64,000 nucleotides of DNA. Origin: an uncultured Paenibacillaceae bacterium. Its GTDB lineage: Bacteria > Bacillota > Bacilli > Paenibacillales > K13. The notes under the pieces are model-generated. The model did no database searches. It was not told the DNA's origin and saw only the letters and a list, made by a program, of their open reading frames with translations. The stretch lies in NCBI GenBank assembly GCA_913056365.1, contig CAJXLT010000001.1, forward strand, positions 992,001-1,056,000, given 5' to 3'. This document shows, in pieces, positions 52,141 through 61,586 of this stretch. The stretch's first letter is position 1. The number at the start of each line of letters is the position of its first letter. A program made the position numbers and the translations under genes.

Positions 52141-53034
52141 CTACCTACCCGCAATTTCCTCTAAGGCAGCTTCCAATGTAGCATATCGGAATTGATAACC
52201 GGCCTGAAGCAAGCGCTCCGGCAGCACCCAGCGGCTCTTCAGGACAAGTTCTGTTTCCGTACGGATTAGAACGGCCCCACACTCAAGCAGCCATCTAGGC
52301 GCAGGCATGCCGAAGCGCCTTCCTAGCGACTGGCGCAGCATGCGCATCTGCTCATGATTGGGCACCGGATTCGGGGCAGAGCAGTTAATCGCTCCTTCCA
52401 GCTCTGGATGCGCCATTGCGAATTGAATAATGCGATATACGTCCTCAATGTGAATCCAGCTGAACATCTGTGTGCCCTTGCCCTGCACACCGCCAAGCCC
52501 GAGCTTCACGAGCCGTTGATACGGTTCGTTAACGCCACCATCACGCCCCAATACGATCGCGATCCGCAACGCAATCTGCCGCGTATGCGGTAACGTGAAG
52601 GCGAACAGCTGCTGCTCCCAGGCTTGGGCCACTTCGACCGAGAAGCCAGAACCGATCTCACCGGATTGCTCAGTCATCGGTCGGTCTTCCGCATGCCTGT
52701 AGATTGTAGCCGTGCTGGAATTGATCCACAGCTTCGGCGGCTGCACGCAAGCAGACACCGCTTCCCCCAAGCGTCTCGTCGTATCCGTTCGGGATGACAT
52801 GATCGCTTCCTTGTTCCGCTTATGATAGCGGCAATTCACCGACTTGCCTGCTAGATTGATGAGCAGTTCTGCCCCTTCCAACGCCTCTACAATTGCAGCA
52901 TGATCTGTCCAATCCACATGTGGAGATTGACGTGAGATCATCACGACCTCATATCCGTCCTGTCGAAAGCGCTTCTGCAAATGAGTCCCGATGAATCCCG
53001 TTCCGCCAGCAATGACAACCTTGAGCGCCATCAT
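52141..53034 (-). CDS. TIGR01777-family NAD-dependent epimerase-like protein
   Basis: This 297-residue extended short-chain dehydrogenase of the SDR39U1/YfhF group has an N-terminal VVIAGGTGFIGTHL and the distinctive INLAGKSVNCRYHKRNKEAIMSSR block, then the WINSSTATIYRH and SWIHIEDVYRIIQFA segments of TIGR01777. The reaction is unknown in this family. ATG 53034 lies behind GGAGGG. It precedes ric on the same strand, which has its own promoter. Confidence 0.92.
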   Translation of the reverse strand: MMALKVVIAGGTGFIGTHLQKRFRQDGYEVVMISRQSPHVDWTDHAAIVEALEGAELLINLAGKSVNCRYHKRNKEAIMSSRTDTTRRLGEAVSACVQPPKLWINSSTATIYRHAEDRPMTEQSGEIGSGFSVEVAQAWEQQLFAFTLPHTRQIALRIAIVLGRDGGVNEPYQRLVKLGLGGVQGKGTQMFSWIHIEDVYRIIQFAMAHPELEGAINCSAPNPVPNHEQMRMLRQSLGRRFGMPAPRWLLECGAVLIRTETELVLKSRWVLPERLLQAGYQFRYATLEAALEEIAGR

Positions 53035-53147
53035 GCATCCCTCCTATTTCGTCCTGTTATACGTGCTTCGGTAACTTCGGCAAGCTTGTCCTCATTGTAT
53101 AGCAATCCGTCCAGTTACACTAGCCGCATCCATGACGAAATAGAGAA

Positions 53148-53181
53148 AGCCTTCCGAGGATGTGGTCTCCCCGTGAAGGCT
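53148..53181 (-). terminator. Terminator after the 98-residue gene
   Basis: On the minus strand AGCCTTC and GAAGGCT (53181-53148) form a perfect 7-bp stem followed by TTCTC, 14 bp after the stop. Confidence 0.65.
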
Positions 53182-53194
53182 GTTGACCCTGCCT

Positions 53195-53491
53195 TTATTC
53201 CCCTTGCTTCTCAATCTTGACCCGATTCTTCTCGGCAACCTTCTGCAAGTACGCTGCTGTCTGCTCGAATGACTTTAACTTATCGCTTGTAATCGTGTAA
53301 GGCTCCGGCACCCCGCGAATATGAACCTCCACCAACTTGACAGTGCTAGTGCGGAACAGCTTCTTGACGGCGGTCTGACCGAATCTGAGACGGTCGATCT
53401 TGCTATACTTCACATCTTGCGTCTTCGCGCCGCTGTCCATGGTCAACCGCATGGTATCCACATCCAAATTCACATCCACAATCGCCGGCAT
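53195..53491 (-). CDS. 98-residue beta-rich hypothetical protein
   Basis: I do not recognise a named family. The protein (PAIVDVNLDVDTMRLTMDSGAKTQDVKYSKIDRLRFGQ, FRTSTVKLVEVHIRG) alternates short strands and ends in one helix (FEQTAAYLQKVAEKNRVKIEK), as in PH-like or membrane-recruitment domains. There is no signal peptide or membrane segment. ATG 53491 follows AGGAGGAG; a start 10 codons earlier is less well supported. It sits between ger operon 2 and the TIGR01777 gene on the same strand. Confidence 0.7.
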   Translation of the reverse strand: MPAIVDVNLDVDTMRLTMDSGAKTQDVKYSKIDRLRFGQTAVKKLFRTSTVKLVEVHIRGVPEPYTITSDKLKSFEQTAAYLQKVAEKNRVKIEKQGE

Positions 53492-53582
53492 GCTTCTCCT
53501 CCTCATGAAGTTTCCTTTCACCCTTTACCTTTATGCCATTTATGCCCGAATTAGACCCTGCACACAGTACGTAGAGTATGTA

Positions 53583-54653
53583 TTACGCCTGTCTAGTTCT
53601 GAATAGCGAGAGGAGAAGGAGCAATAGCGGAAGAACAAGGAAAGCGAACAGCCCGTAGCTGAACCACACCTTCGGAATGAACACCAAATAGGCTGTGACG
53701 TTCGCATAGACTTCCTTGGCAAAAACAACGACGAGCAGTCCAATAGGCAATGTAATCGGCTTCCACGACTTCATGCCAAGCATCTGTGACATGCCGTAGG
53801 CAGTCGAATAGAAGGAAACAGTGGTCTTGATGAATACAGCAAGGAACCAGACAAGTGTCAACAGCACTTCAATCCGTTCGAAAAAATCGGCGATACTGAT
53901 CTTCTTAGCCAGCACATACGACGGGAACAAGTTTCGCGCTGTATAATCGTTCCCCAGTACCAAGATACATAATGCGGTCAGCCCTATCAATAGTACACTG
54001 CCGATCACTGTACCCGTCAGTATCGATTGCGGAATACGTTTCGGCTGCTGGATGAAGGCAAGCAGCATAAGCAGGCACATATGCTCCTGTAATGTGGAAA
54101 TTTGTATACCCGCGCTTACGAGCGGCAATATGTCACTTTCCAGCATCGGCTCTATCCGGTCCAGCTTAATTTCCGGCAGGAGTAAGAGCATCGTAATCGC
54201 AAGGAATACGACAATGAACGGGAAGAACAGCTCCGCAGCGCGTGCGAAGGTTTCTACCCCTAGCCGTACAGCCACTATGACGACCAGGGTGAAGCTCACA
54301 TAGATGACATCGGTCGGTGTTTCCGGCAGAATCGTAGCACTGACGAAGCTGCCGATATAACGGATGAAGTATACGGTCAGGGAGAAGAAGAGGAAGATGT
54401 AGGACAGGGAAATCACCTTGCCAAGCCACTTGCCCACGATCGAATCAATCATCTGAATCAACGATTGCCGCGGATTGCGCTTCAGCAAGCCAATGTAGAT
54501 CATAATATACAGCAGGTTGAACGCAATACCGACAATGGCAGCAATCCATGCATCTTGCCCGACTACCTGTGCAAGCGGTGAAGGAATGACCAAGATTGAG
54601 GTGGCGAAGGTGAATATCGTTGTCAAAATCGTAAACTGTCGAATACTAATCAT
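53583..54653 (-). CDS. GerAB-type germination permease, operon 2
   Basis: This 356-residue, ten-helix permease of the spore germination B-subunit family begins ISIRQFTILTTIFTFATSILVIPSPLAQ. It is the last gene of the operon A-C-D-B. ATG 54653 is behind GGAGGGGG; the longer frame (to 54914) belongs to the D-gene region and is discarded. The germinant cannot be read from sequence. Confidence 0.92.
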   Translation of the reverse strand: MISIRQFTILTTIFTFATSILVIPSPLAQVVGQDAWIAAIVGIAFNLLYIMIYIGLLKRNPRQSLIQMIDSIVGKWLGKVISLSYIFLFFSLTVYFIRYIGSFVSATILPETPTDVIYVSFTLVVIVAVRLGVETFARAAELFFPFIVVFLAITMLLLLPEIKLDRIEPMLESDILPLVSAGIQISTLQEHMCLLMLLAFIQQPKRIPQSILTGTVIGSVLLIGLTALCILVLGNDYTARNLFPSYVLAKKISIADFFERIEVLLTLVWFLAVFIKTTVSFYSTAYGMSQMLGMKSWKPITLPIGLLVVVFAKEVYANVTAYLVFIPKVWFSYGLFAFLVLPLLLLLLSLFRTRQA

Positions 54654-54682
54654 GGCTTCCCCCTCCTGCACTGCATACGGTA

Positions 54683-54916
54683 TTATTCCATCAGTGACAG
54701 CAGTGCATCGCTGATAGGCTTGAAGCAAGTCGTAATGATCGATGTCGGTGTAGGAAATCGGATTCCCCATGCCTGCAGCAATCCTGTCGTGATGCCGAGC
54801 AGCAATAGCAGAATGAACACGGTCAGCTCCTTCCGTCTGCGGGCTCGCCATAGCCCAGGAGCTTCCAGAATTGCTATACAAATTCCCGTCGTAAGAATAA
54901 GCAGTGAACCCCACAT
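54683..54916 (-). CDS. Small two-helix germinant-receptor D-type subunit
   Basis: This 77-residue protein has two predicted membrane helices (about residues 3-20 and 32-52) around a short basic loop (WRARRRKE). Its length and position within a ger operon match the 'D subunit' proteins described for some Bacillus ger operons, small two-helix proteins that modulate germination. Start and stop are tightly packed between the C gene (12 bp) and the B gene (29 bp), and AGGAGG precedes the ATG. Confidence 0.8.
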   Translation of the reverse strand: MWGSLLILTTGICIAILEAPGLWRARRRKELTVFILLLLLGITTGLLQAWGIRFPTPTSIITTCFKPISDALLSLME

Positions 54917-54928
54917 TTCATTCTCCTC

Positions 54929-56125
54929 CTAATCGGGAATAGACAGCGGATTCGTAATCGAACCGATACCTCTCACACTCACCTTGACCTCTACTGCTGT
55001 TTTCATAGCAGGGAAGTGTTCTTGATGCCAGTCTGCCTTCACACGCCTCCAATATTCTGGCGAGCTGCGATGCAGCGCCATACCGAAGCCGAATATATCC
55101 GAACGGAATTGCTGTTGGGCTTTCTCCAGCAAGCTTGCGATCTCTCGTTCCAGCATGTCTTCTGCTTCGCTCTCGATACGGCGAATATCGGCTTCTTGCG
55201 TCACATCGATCTCACATTGGATTTCGCCAATATTGACGTCCAGCTCCATCTTAACTTTCCCTTCTGGACGTCCATGTCGGACGTCAGCGGTGAGCTTACT
55301 CTTATTAGTAAGCACCTCCAATGCTAGGTTCCCTTCCTTACACGGGATATTGTTGACGGTGCTCTTCACATTACCTGTTATGAAATTGAAAACTTTGCTC
55401 TCTGCCTCGTTCATCCAAGCTGTTAACTTCCCATCCTTGAATACCGCCATATCCTCCAGCTGCAAGAGGGCGTGCAGATCCAACCGTTGAACGTTCTCCT
55501 GCGTGGCGCCAATTTTCGGATTTCCTACAATGTTAATCCCGGGAAGCACCGAGCTCTTGCCCTTGGAGGAAATGTCCTGAATCAGCTGATCAAGCGTGAC
55601 CTTCTGCGTAGAAGCCCATGCCGCACTAGAGCTAAGCAACGAAGCGTACATTTTATTGACCGGAATTCTCTCTAATAATGTAATCACCTTCAATATCTTC
55701 TCAGCAGTCATATCTCGACTCACTAGCAAGTAGAAGTCCGTTCGCAACTCATGATCACGAGACAGCAAATCGACGAATGTGTGGAGACCCTCTCGTGCTG
55801 CTTCCTCGCCGACAACGATGATCCGAATATGCGATAAGTATATTTTACGCGGCGAAATGGTCGTAATTCTGCGCATCGCTTCGAAAATAGTCGCTCCGCT
55901 CAATGTATATGTTATGACAGGCGCGGTGTTCGCACTTGCATTCTGCTGTGGAGCGACTGCACCGGGATTAACCACCTGAACGGAAATCTTGTAACCCTCG
56001 TCATTCTTATCTATCCCGACACCAAGAGCAATAGCAATCTCATTCAGCTCCCTCCGATTCCAGCAGCCGGTAAGCAAGAGCGCGGCAATAATGAGACAGA
56101 GGAAGCAGCGCGTTAGCCGATTCAT
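54929..56125 (-). CDS. Ger(x)C-type germinant receptor lipoprotein, operon 2
   Basis: This 398-residue lipoprotein has lipobox LLTGC by residue 21 followed by WNRRELNEIAIALGVGIDK, a very conserved start of Ger(x)C proteins. Segments such as ISPRKIYLSHIRIIVVGEEAAREG are also typical. The C subunit lies on the outer face of the inner spore membrane. The start overlaps the A-subunit stop (ATGA). Confidence 0.95.
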   Translation of the reverse strand: MNRLTRCFLCLIIAALLLTGCWNRRELNEIAIALGVGIDKNDEGYKISVQVVNPGAVAPQQNASANTAPVITYTLSGATIFEAMRRITTISPRKIYLSHIRIIVVGEEAAREGLHTFVDLLSRDHELRTDFYLLVSRDMTAEKILKVITLLERIPVNKMYASLLSSSAAWASTQKVTLDQLIQDISSKGKSSVLPGINIVGNPKIGATQENVQRLDLHALLQLEDMAVFKDGKLTAWMNEAESKVFNFITGNVKSTVNNIPCKEGNLALEVLTNKSKLTADVRHGRPEGKVKMELDVNIGEIQCEIDVTQEADIRRIESEAEDMLEREIASLLEKAQQQFRSDIFGFGMALHRSSPEYWRRVKADWHQEHFPAMKTAVEVKVSVRGIGSITNPLSIPD

Positions 56126-57753
56126 GTGGAATCACCTTGCCCCTTCACATGCTCAGACAATGTTTGCTTGTCCTCTCGCACATGATTCCGGTTAGGGATA
56201 GATTGCGGGCGCTTGAGCATGAGCCAGCGCGGCAGTCGGAGGAACACGTCTTGCTGATCCTGTCCTTGGTACGGGGCGAGCGCACTCATGAACGGAATGC
56301 CGAATGAGCGCAAGTTGCACAGATGCAACGTGATGAGGATAATCCCGAGTGTTATGCCATATAACCCGAACGAAGCTGCAAGTCCCATCAAGGCGAAGCG
56401 CAATATCCGTGTGGAGATACCCATATTGAAGGAAGGAGCAACGAAATTCGCAATCGCTGTAGCCGACACGACGATGACCATTCCTGCTGTTACCAGCCCT
56501 GCCTCCACCGCAGCCTGTCCGATGACCAGCGTTCCTACAATCGAGATCGATGTGCCGATCGCTCGTCCCATTCTAACCCCGGCTTCTCTCAACACCTCGA
56601 ACATCGTCTCCATAATGAGTGCTTCGATAAATGCTGGCACAGGTACCCCTTCCCGCTGTGCGGCTAAGCTGATGAGCAACGGAGTTGGAATCAATTCATG
56701 ATGGAACGTTGTCACTGCGATATAGACAGAAGGACCGAGCATCGCTATGGTAAAAGCCAGGAAGCGAAGCAAGCGAATGAGCGTGGATATGTCCCACCGT
56801 TGGTAGTAATCCTCACTCGCTTGAAAAAACTGCACGAACAAAGCAGGCACAATAAGTACGAACGGAGTCCCGTCAATGAGAATGACCATCCGCCCTTCAA
56901 GTAGCGCAGCGGCAGCCGCATCAGGACGATCCGTGTTCTGAATCGTCGGGAACGGTGTGAACGTCCGGCCTTCGATCAGCTCCTCGATATACCCGCTCTC
57001 CAGGATGCCATCAATCTGAATATGATCGAGACGGCGGCTAACCTCGTCCAGCAGCTGATTATCCGCAATGCCATTCATATGCATCAGAATCACGTTCGTC
57101 TTCGTAACATCGCCAATTACCCACGCCCGTGACCATAAATTCGCATCCTTAATCTTGCGGCGAATGAGCGCCGTATTCGTACAGATCGATTCCGTGAATG
57201 AATCGCGCGGACCGCGCAGCACAGTTTGTGTGGCAGGCTCCGTCACTTCACGCTCCTTGCCGCCCCTCGTATCTGCCAGAACACCTTGTGAACAACCGTC
57301 GAACATAATGAAGGCTTGCCCGGACAGCAGCGCGATAATCGCATCCTTGATGCTCGTAACCGTGCTCGTATGGCTTGCAGTCAATGCGTTGTATTGGGCT
57401 TCATGCAGCAACGCATCGATCCCCTGATCGATTGACAGCTCCTGCTTATCCAGCAATGGTTCAATAATATGAGTAGTCAAGATTTGCTTATCAATCAGTC
57501 CATCCACATACAGCACAGCTCCTAATACGTGAGCTTCGCTAATGTGGAATCGCCGAATCTTCAAGTCCGCACTATTCCCCATCAGCTGTTGAATCGCAGT
57601 TATGGACGGCTCTAGCTCCCGAGACAAGCTAGCTTCACCTTGTCCGTCCTGAACGGAAGCAGCATTAGAGCGGGTATCTGTATGATTACTGGAGGGGGAT
57701 TGATGCTGTTGTTTCCGTGATCGCCTCATCTTCTGCCTCCATATTGCTTCCAT
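56122..57753 (-). CDS. GerAA-type germinant receptor subunit A, operon 2
   Basis: This 543-residue A subunit has a Ser/Gln-rich, charged N-terminus, the conserved cytosolic domain (ISEAHVLGAVLYVDGLIDKQ, HIQIDGILESGYIEELIEGRTFTPFPTIQNTDRPD) and a membrane half with REGVPVPAFIEALIMETMFEVLREAGVRMGRAIGTSIS. It is more distant from the operon 1 A subunit in its first 70 residues. Start ATG 57753 has AAGGAAAG upstream. First gene of operon 2. Confidence 0.93.
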   Translation of the reverse strand: MEAIWRQKMRRSRKQQHQSPSSNHTDTRSNAASVQDGQGEASLSRELEPSITAIQQLMGNSADLKIRRFHISEAHVLGAVLYVDGLIDKQILTTHIIEPLLDKQELSIDQGIDALLHEAQYNALTASHTSTVTSIKDAIIALLSGQAFIMFDGCSQGVLADTRGGKEREVTEPATQTVLRGPRDSFTESICTNTALIRRKIKDANLWSRAWVIGDVTKTNVILMHMNGIADNQLLDEVSRRLDHIQIDGILESGYIEELIEGRTFTPFPTIQNTDRPDAAAAALLEGRMVILIDGTPFVLIVPALFVQFFQASEDYYQRWDISTLIRLLRFLAFTIAMLGPSVYIAVTTFHHELIPTPLLISLAAQREGVPVPAFIEALIMETMFEVLREAGVRMGRAIGTSISIVGTLVIGQAAVEAGLVTAGMVIVVSATAIANFVAPSFNMGISTRILRFALMGLAASFGLYGITLGIILITLHLCNLRSFGIPFMSALAPYQGQDQQDVFLRLPRWLMLKRPQSIPNRNHVREDKQTLSEHVKGQGDST

Positions 57754-57901
57754 AAGTTTGTTCTTTCCTTACTTTGTGCTTGTCTTTCCAATTTTACTCA
57801 CACTGACAGCACTTATCGTGCGGTCCATACCTAAAAAAAGAAGCCGTGAGATGGGTTCATCCCAAGACTTCTCTCCCATGAATCTGATCTATACATTACT
57901 G

Positions 57902-57921
57902 CGTGCAGCAATTGCTGCACG
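57902..57921. promoter_or_regulatory. Perfect 20-bp palindrome between ger operon 2 and the biosynthetic operon
   Basis: CGTGCAGCAATTGCTGCACG is an exact palindrome in the 217-bp gap. No T-run follows, so an operator or other protein site fits better than a terminator. The gap otherwise holds only an unsupported 79-codon frame. Confidence 0.7.
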
Positions 57922-57970
57922 TCCTGAATGCGTCACACTCCCTGTACGCGTTGCCCATTGCACGGATGAC

Positions 57971-59557
57971 CTACTTCCAGAGCGTCAGACCGAATAGATG
58001 CAAATTCGGTAAGGTAGGAAGCACCAATTCCCGCACACGCTTCGGCTCATCGAACGTCAGCTTCTTCGCAAACAGCTGGACACGGTCAGAAGTTCGTCCT
58101 TTCACTGCATGCTCCAAGTTCGTATGCCAGGCTATAACATGACCGCTATGCGCCGAGCGGTTCCACCAATCTGGAAAGTCGATTAACAGCTCAGTCGAAG
58201 TACCATCTTCATAGACGAGCTTGCCGGTTTCCGTATGGTCGCCTTGCTCCCCGCTGCCGAGCAGCATGATGCCCCACACTTCGTCTGTTGGCAGCGCAAT
58301 CACCTGACCTTCGCACGAGATATTATCCGGTTCGCCGTTTGGCAAGTCTGGAAAGACGAAGGACATGTCCGCTACTCGAAGCGAGTGCTCCGGTACGTTC
58401 TGTCGCGCATAATAATAACCGAACGCATCGAAATCCGCATCGTGATAATCGTTGTTGCGTACAGCCCCGATTGCTCGATTGTTGCAGTAGCCGGCGAGAT
58501 CGACCGGAATCGTAGACGTAACATGCCTTGAACTTCCTGCGACTGCTGCTTGTGCCTCGCCTACAATCTGTTCCTTAATGGCTGTATCTGGATCAGACGC
58601 ACCGCCGTCTAAGGTAATGATGAGCTGCTCCAACAATGCAGCTTCCGCCTCTACAATCTGGCGAATGCGCTGCTGCAAGTGCGGGGTCAAGTCCGGCGCG
58701 TTCGCAAGCTGTGATGCGAAATTCATCTTCGCCAGCAAGGCGCGAACCGTTGTCCACTTGCCGGACAATTGCCTGCACTGTTCGGCGTAATGGCGGAACG
58801 GCTCAAGTGAATAGGTATCTGCTATATAATCCAATGACTTGGCGAAGTTATGCCGTGCGTAGATCAAGCTGCTGAGCTGATGATACAAGCGGCTTCCTCC
58901 GAAGTCTGCACAGCCCTTCGTCTCTTCCGCGAAATCTATGCCGGGAAGTGCTTCCACTAGCGCTCCGAATGCAGGAACGAGCTCATCAAGCTGACGCTGA
59001 AGCAGAGGCCGGAATACTGCGGCAAGCTGTTCTCTTCCGTCGATCCGAGTAGGACCGGGGCGCAGCGTCAATGCTGCCTCGAAGCCTAGCTCCAATTCCT
59101 CGCGCGGCAATAGCAGGTCCGTCTTCTCGAAGTACGGATCGATACAGTGCAAGTGTGCATTCGCTTCAACACCGACAGCGATAACCATATGTGTGAAGTA
59201 GTGCTCCTTCTGATACTTATCATCCCATGGCAGATGGTAGGCATCCACGATCATAACGACGGGAAATCCTGCCTCAACCTCATTCTGTACGATCTGCCAG
59301 CCAAGCGCAGGCGCCGCCGTACGATGAATTTTGCCCCGATAGCCATGGAATGTTTCTAGCATCTGCAACGGTTGATAGAGCAATGCCATTCGTGAAGCGA
59401 TCGTCTTGCGGTCCGGCGCCTCATCTAGAAATTCAAACAACATCGCATCCGCGTAAATCATAGCATAGTCTTGCTCATACCAATTACTAAGTGTAGCGAC
59501 CACATCATCGAAGCAATCTCCGCCGCTCTTAATCGGCTGAAGCGCCATCGCTTTCAT
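57971..59557 (-). CDS. Stand-alone BtrH-like/DUF4872 acyltransferase-type protein with beta-rich C-terminus
   Basis: This 528-residue protein has an N-terminal region (about 1-150) like BtrH_N, a C39-peptidase-like fold: Cys15 (SGGDCFDDVV), His123 (YFTHMVIAVGVE) and Asp140 (HCIDPYF) form a plausible triad. A helical DUF4872-like part follows (about 155-360, including LSGKWTTVRALLAKM). The C-terminal part (about 370-528) is beta-rich with NRSAHSGHVIAWHTNLEHAVKGR, resembling a carbohydrate- or substrate-binding sandwich. BtrH in butirosin synthesis moves an acyl group from a carrier protein to an aminoglycoside. ATG 59557 has GGGAGGG and overlaps the previous stop. Last gene of the operon. Confidence 0.78.
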   Translation of the reverse strand: MKAMALQPIKSGGDCFDDVVATLSNWYEQDYAMIYADAMLFEFLDEAPDRKTIASRMALLYQPLQMLETFHGYRGKIHRTAAPALGWQIVQNEVEAGFPVVMIVDAYHLPWDDKYQKEHYFTHMVIAVGVEANAHLHCIDPYFEKTDLLLPREELELGFEAALTLRPGPTRIDGREQLAAVFRPLLQRQLDELVPAFGALVEALPGIDFAEETKGCADFGGSRLYHQLSSLIYARHNFAKSLDYIADTYSLEPFRHYAEQCRQLSGKWTTVRALLAKMNFASQLANAPDLTPHLQQRIRQIVEAEAALLEQLIITLDGGASDPDTAIKEQIVGEAQAAVAGSSRHVTSTIPVDLAGYCNNRAIGAVRNNDYHDADFDAFGYYYARQNVPEHSLRVADMSFVFPDLPNGEPDNISCEGQVIALPTDEVWGIMLLGSGEQGDHTETGKLVYEDGTSTELLIDFPDWWNRSAHSGHVIAWHTNLEHAVKGRTSDRVQLFAKKLTFDEPKRVRELVLPTLPNLHLFGLTLWK

Positions 59558-60398
59558 TCTTGTCCCTCCCAAATGATCGGATGCAGGCTTGAATGTCCGA
59601 AATTCCTTCCCACATCTCCCCATCCTGATCGAAAATAACCGTAATCGGCGCACGATCGCTCTTGTCTGCGACGATAGACAGCAGCCGATCGAAGTCCTCC
59701 TTGTCTATCGTGCCGTCTGCCCGATACAGCGGCTTCGCATGAATGCTGTGGGCTAGCGGCGCGCCATAGGCAACCCCTGTGTCCCGTTCCTCCGGGAGCA
59801 AATTGCCGAAATCGACAATCGTAGCTACAGAAGGAGGCAGACTGTTCATCAGCCTTCTCCAGCTATCGATCGTTGCTGTTAATTCGCGGAAGTTCTCCGT
59901 GACAACCTTGACACCTTGCGCTTCACCATATTCGCGCAACAGTGCAAGCGCCTCGCTGCTCCGCTGTCTCGCATCCGCATCGTCTGCTGCCTGTTCACCG
60001 GCAATGACCCGCACAGCAGCGGCACCAGCCTTCGCAGCAATGTCCAGCCAACGACGCAGGAAGGCGATGTCTGATTGTCGGCGCTGCTCATCGGGTGACG
60101 AGATGTCGCCATAATCTACGAGCAACGTATGGAACTGCACAGAAGCATCGCTGAACGCTTGCTTCAGCTTCGCCGCATATGCATCGTCTGTCGATGGGAA
60201 GTGGAAGTGACACAGCTCCAAGTAATGAAATCCTCTCTCCTTCACAACGTGCGGCAGATCGAGCAAGTCTATCTCCTGCGGCTGCGGCTGTTCGGCAGTT
60301 GCCTGTGTACGGTTCTGCTCATCCCATATGGTCCAGCGCAGCGGTCCAAGCAAGCGGTGCAAGCTCCATGAGCTTAAGGCTAATCGATTGTCTAACAT
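59529..60398 (-). CDS. Xylose-isomerase-like TIM barrel (sugar phosphate isomerase/epimerase)
   Basis: This 289-residue TIM barrel of the AP-endonuclease/xylose-isomerase superfamily has FHYLELCHFHFPSTD, VVTENFRELTATID, VATIVDFGNLLPEE and HSIHAKPLYR as the strand-end segments with metal-binding Glu/His/Asp candidates. It probably isomerises or epimerises a sugar or sugar-like intermediate; what it makes is unknown. The frame overlaps the start of the BtrH-like gene by 29 bp and follows the radical SAM gene by 18 bp. Confidence 0.85.
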   Translation of the reverse strand: MLDNRLALSSWSLHRLLGPLRWTIWDEQNRTQATAEQPQPQEIDLLDLPHVVKERGFHYLELCHFHFPSTDDAYAAKLKQAFSDASVQFHTLLVDYGDISSPDEQRRQSDIAFLRRWLDIAAKAGAAAVRVIAGEQAADDADARQRSSEALALLREYGEAQGVKVVTENFRELTATIDSWRRLMNSLPPSVATIVDFGNLLPEERDTGVAYGAPLAHSIHAKPLYRADGTIDKEDFDRLLSIVADKSDRAPITVIFDQDGEMWEGISDIQACIRSFGRDKNESDGASAD

Positions 60399-60416
60399 TG
60401 AAGCACTCCCATTCGT

Positions 60417-61559
60417 CTAGAAAGTTTCCGCGTCTGCGAACAAGCGCGTACAGCGGTTGCACATCATCAGATTGTCGTTCTTCAAGTAGTTGCGGAACGT
60501 TGTCGCCCGTTCTCCTTCCCAGATATCATCATACTTGTCCTGATAGATGTTGCCAAGCTTATAATCAGGCAAATCTACACACGGATACACATCACCCGTC
60601 CGGCGAATGATGAGCTCATGCCAAGGGGCTACACACTTGGACCGGCCGAATACATTGTTAATGTCGGTATAATAATCATGAATGTCCACATATTCACCGT
60701 AATCGACACCTTCTGCTGCCCAGATGTCTTGCAAATCTTTTTTCAAATATTCGGTATCGATATCGATAGACTCTTCTACGAAGCCTTGCCACGCAGGAGA
60801 CACATCAACACCCAGATCGTCCTTCATCTGCTTCACATACGCATGCCCTCTCTCCAGCGTAGTGTATAGAAGCGGTGAGAAGTTGACCGCGATATCACGC
60901 TTCTTCATCCACGGATTGTTCGTATCGTGCAAAATAACCGTATAATCCTTGAATCGTTCACGCAGCGATGGGATCAGATCCTTGGCTGCCTTGTAATTCG
61001 AAGGAGACAACACCATATTGATGCTGACATAAGGGAACATCTTCTTCCGTCTCTTCTTCTCCGCCAACAATGCTTCTATATTATCACATATCGTATCGAA
61101 GCTGCCTTCCCCGCGGATTTCATCATGGAATTCCCGAGGTCCGTCAATCGAAATATTACAGACGACAACGTTCTCAATCAGGAAGTCAATCCGCTTCTTA
61201 ATCAATGAACCGTTCGTTAACAAGTAGACATTCATCTTCCTGCTCCGCAGATGCGAGACAAGCTCTTCGAAATGCTGATACAGCATAATCTCGCCGCCTG
61301 TCAAGATAACGCCAACATTGCGATTGACCGCTGCCACCTGATCGATGAATGATTTCAGCACCTCGATATCAAGCTGTTCCCGAATGACACGCTGCGGTTC
61401 CTTGAGCGCCCACCCAGTATCGCCCCATATGTGACAGAAGTGACAACGATAGTTGCAAATTTCCGAAGGAAAGATCGTCATTTGCTTCAGCTGTGGTGCT
61501 AGATCCTGCACATAATTGACCAGTGATTCGTCCCGTAAAGCTCCGGCATTCGTCCACAT
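60417..61559 (-). CDS. Radical SAM enzyme with SPASM-like C-terminus
   Basis: This 380-residue radical SAM protein has Cys35, Cys39 and Cys42 (CNYRCHFC) for the SAM-binding [4Fe-4S] cluster, the GGEIMLY SAM motif and a C-terminal extra-cluster region (KCVAPWHELIIRRTGDVYPCVDL, MMCNRCTRLF with Cys367 and Cys370). SPASM/twitch enzymes oxidise or rearrange peptides, sugars and other natural-product parts; BtrN in butirosin synthesis is a dehydrogenase of this kind. The substrate here is unknown. ATG 61559 follows CAGGGAT; the gene is within the biosynthetic operon. Confidence 0.92.
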   Translation of the reverse strand: MWTNAGALRDESLVNYVQDLAPQLKQMTIFPSEICNYRCHFCHIWGDTGWALKEPQRVIREQLDIEVLKSFIDQVAAVNRNVGVILTGGEIMLYQHFEELVSHLRSRKMNVYLLTNGSLIKKRIDFLIENVVVCNISIDGPREFHDEIRGEGSFDTICDNIEALLAEKKRRKKMFPYVSINMVLSPSNYKAAKDLIPSLRERFKDYTVILHDTNNPWMKKRDIAVNFSPLLYTTLERGHAYVKQMKDDLGVDVSPAWQGFVEESIDIDTEYLKKDLQDIWAAEGVDYGEYVDIHDYYTDINNVFGRSKCVAPWHELIIRRTGDVYPCVDLPDYKLGNIYQDKYDDIWEGERATTFRNYLKNDNLMMCNRCTRLFADAETF

Positions 61560-61586
61560 TATTCATCCCTGCTTTCTCGAAGTATT

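Noticed and set aside
57758-57997. 79-codon plus-strand frame beside the 20-bp palindrome
   Set aside because: No ribosome site, runs through the palindrome and has no domain.
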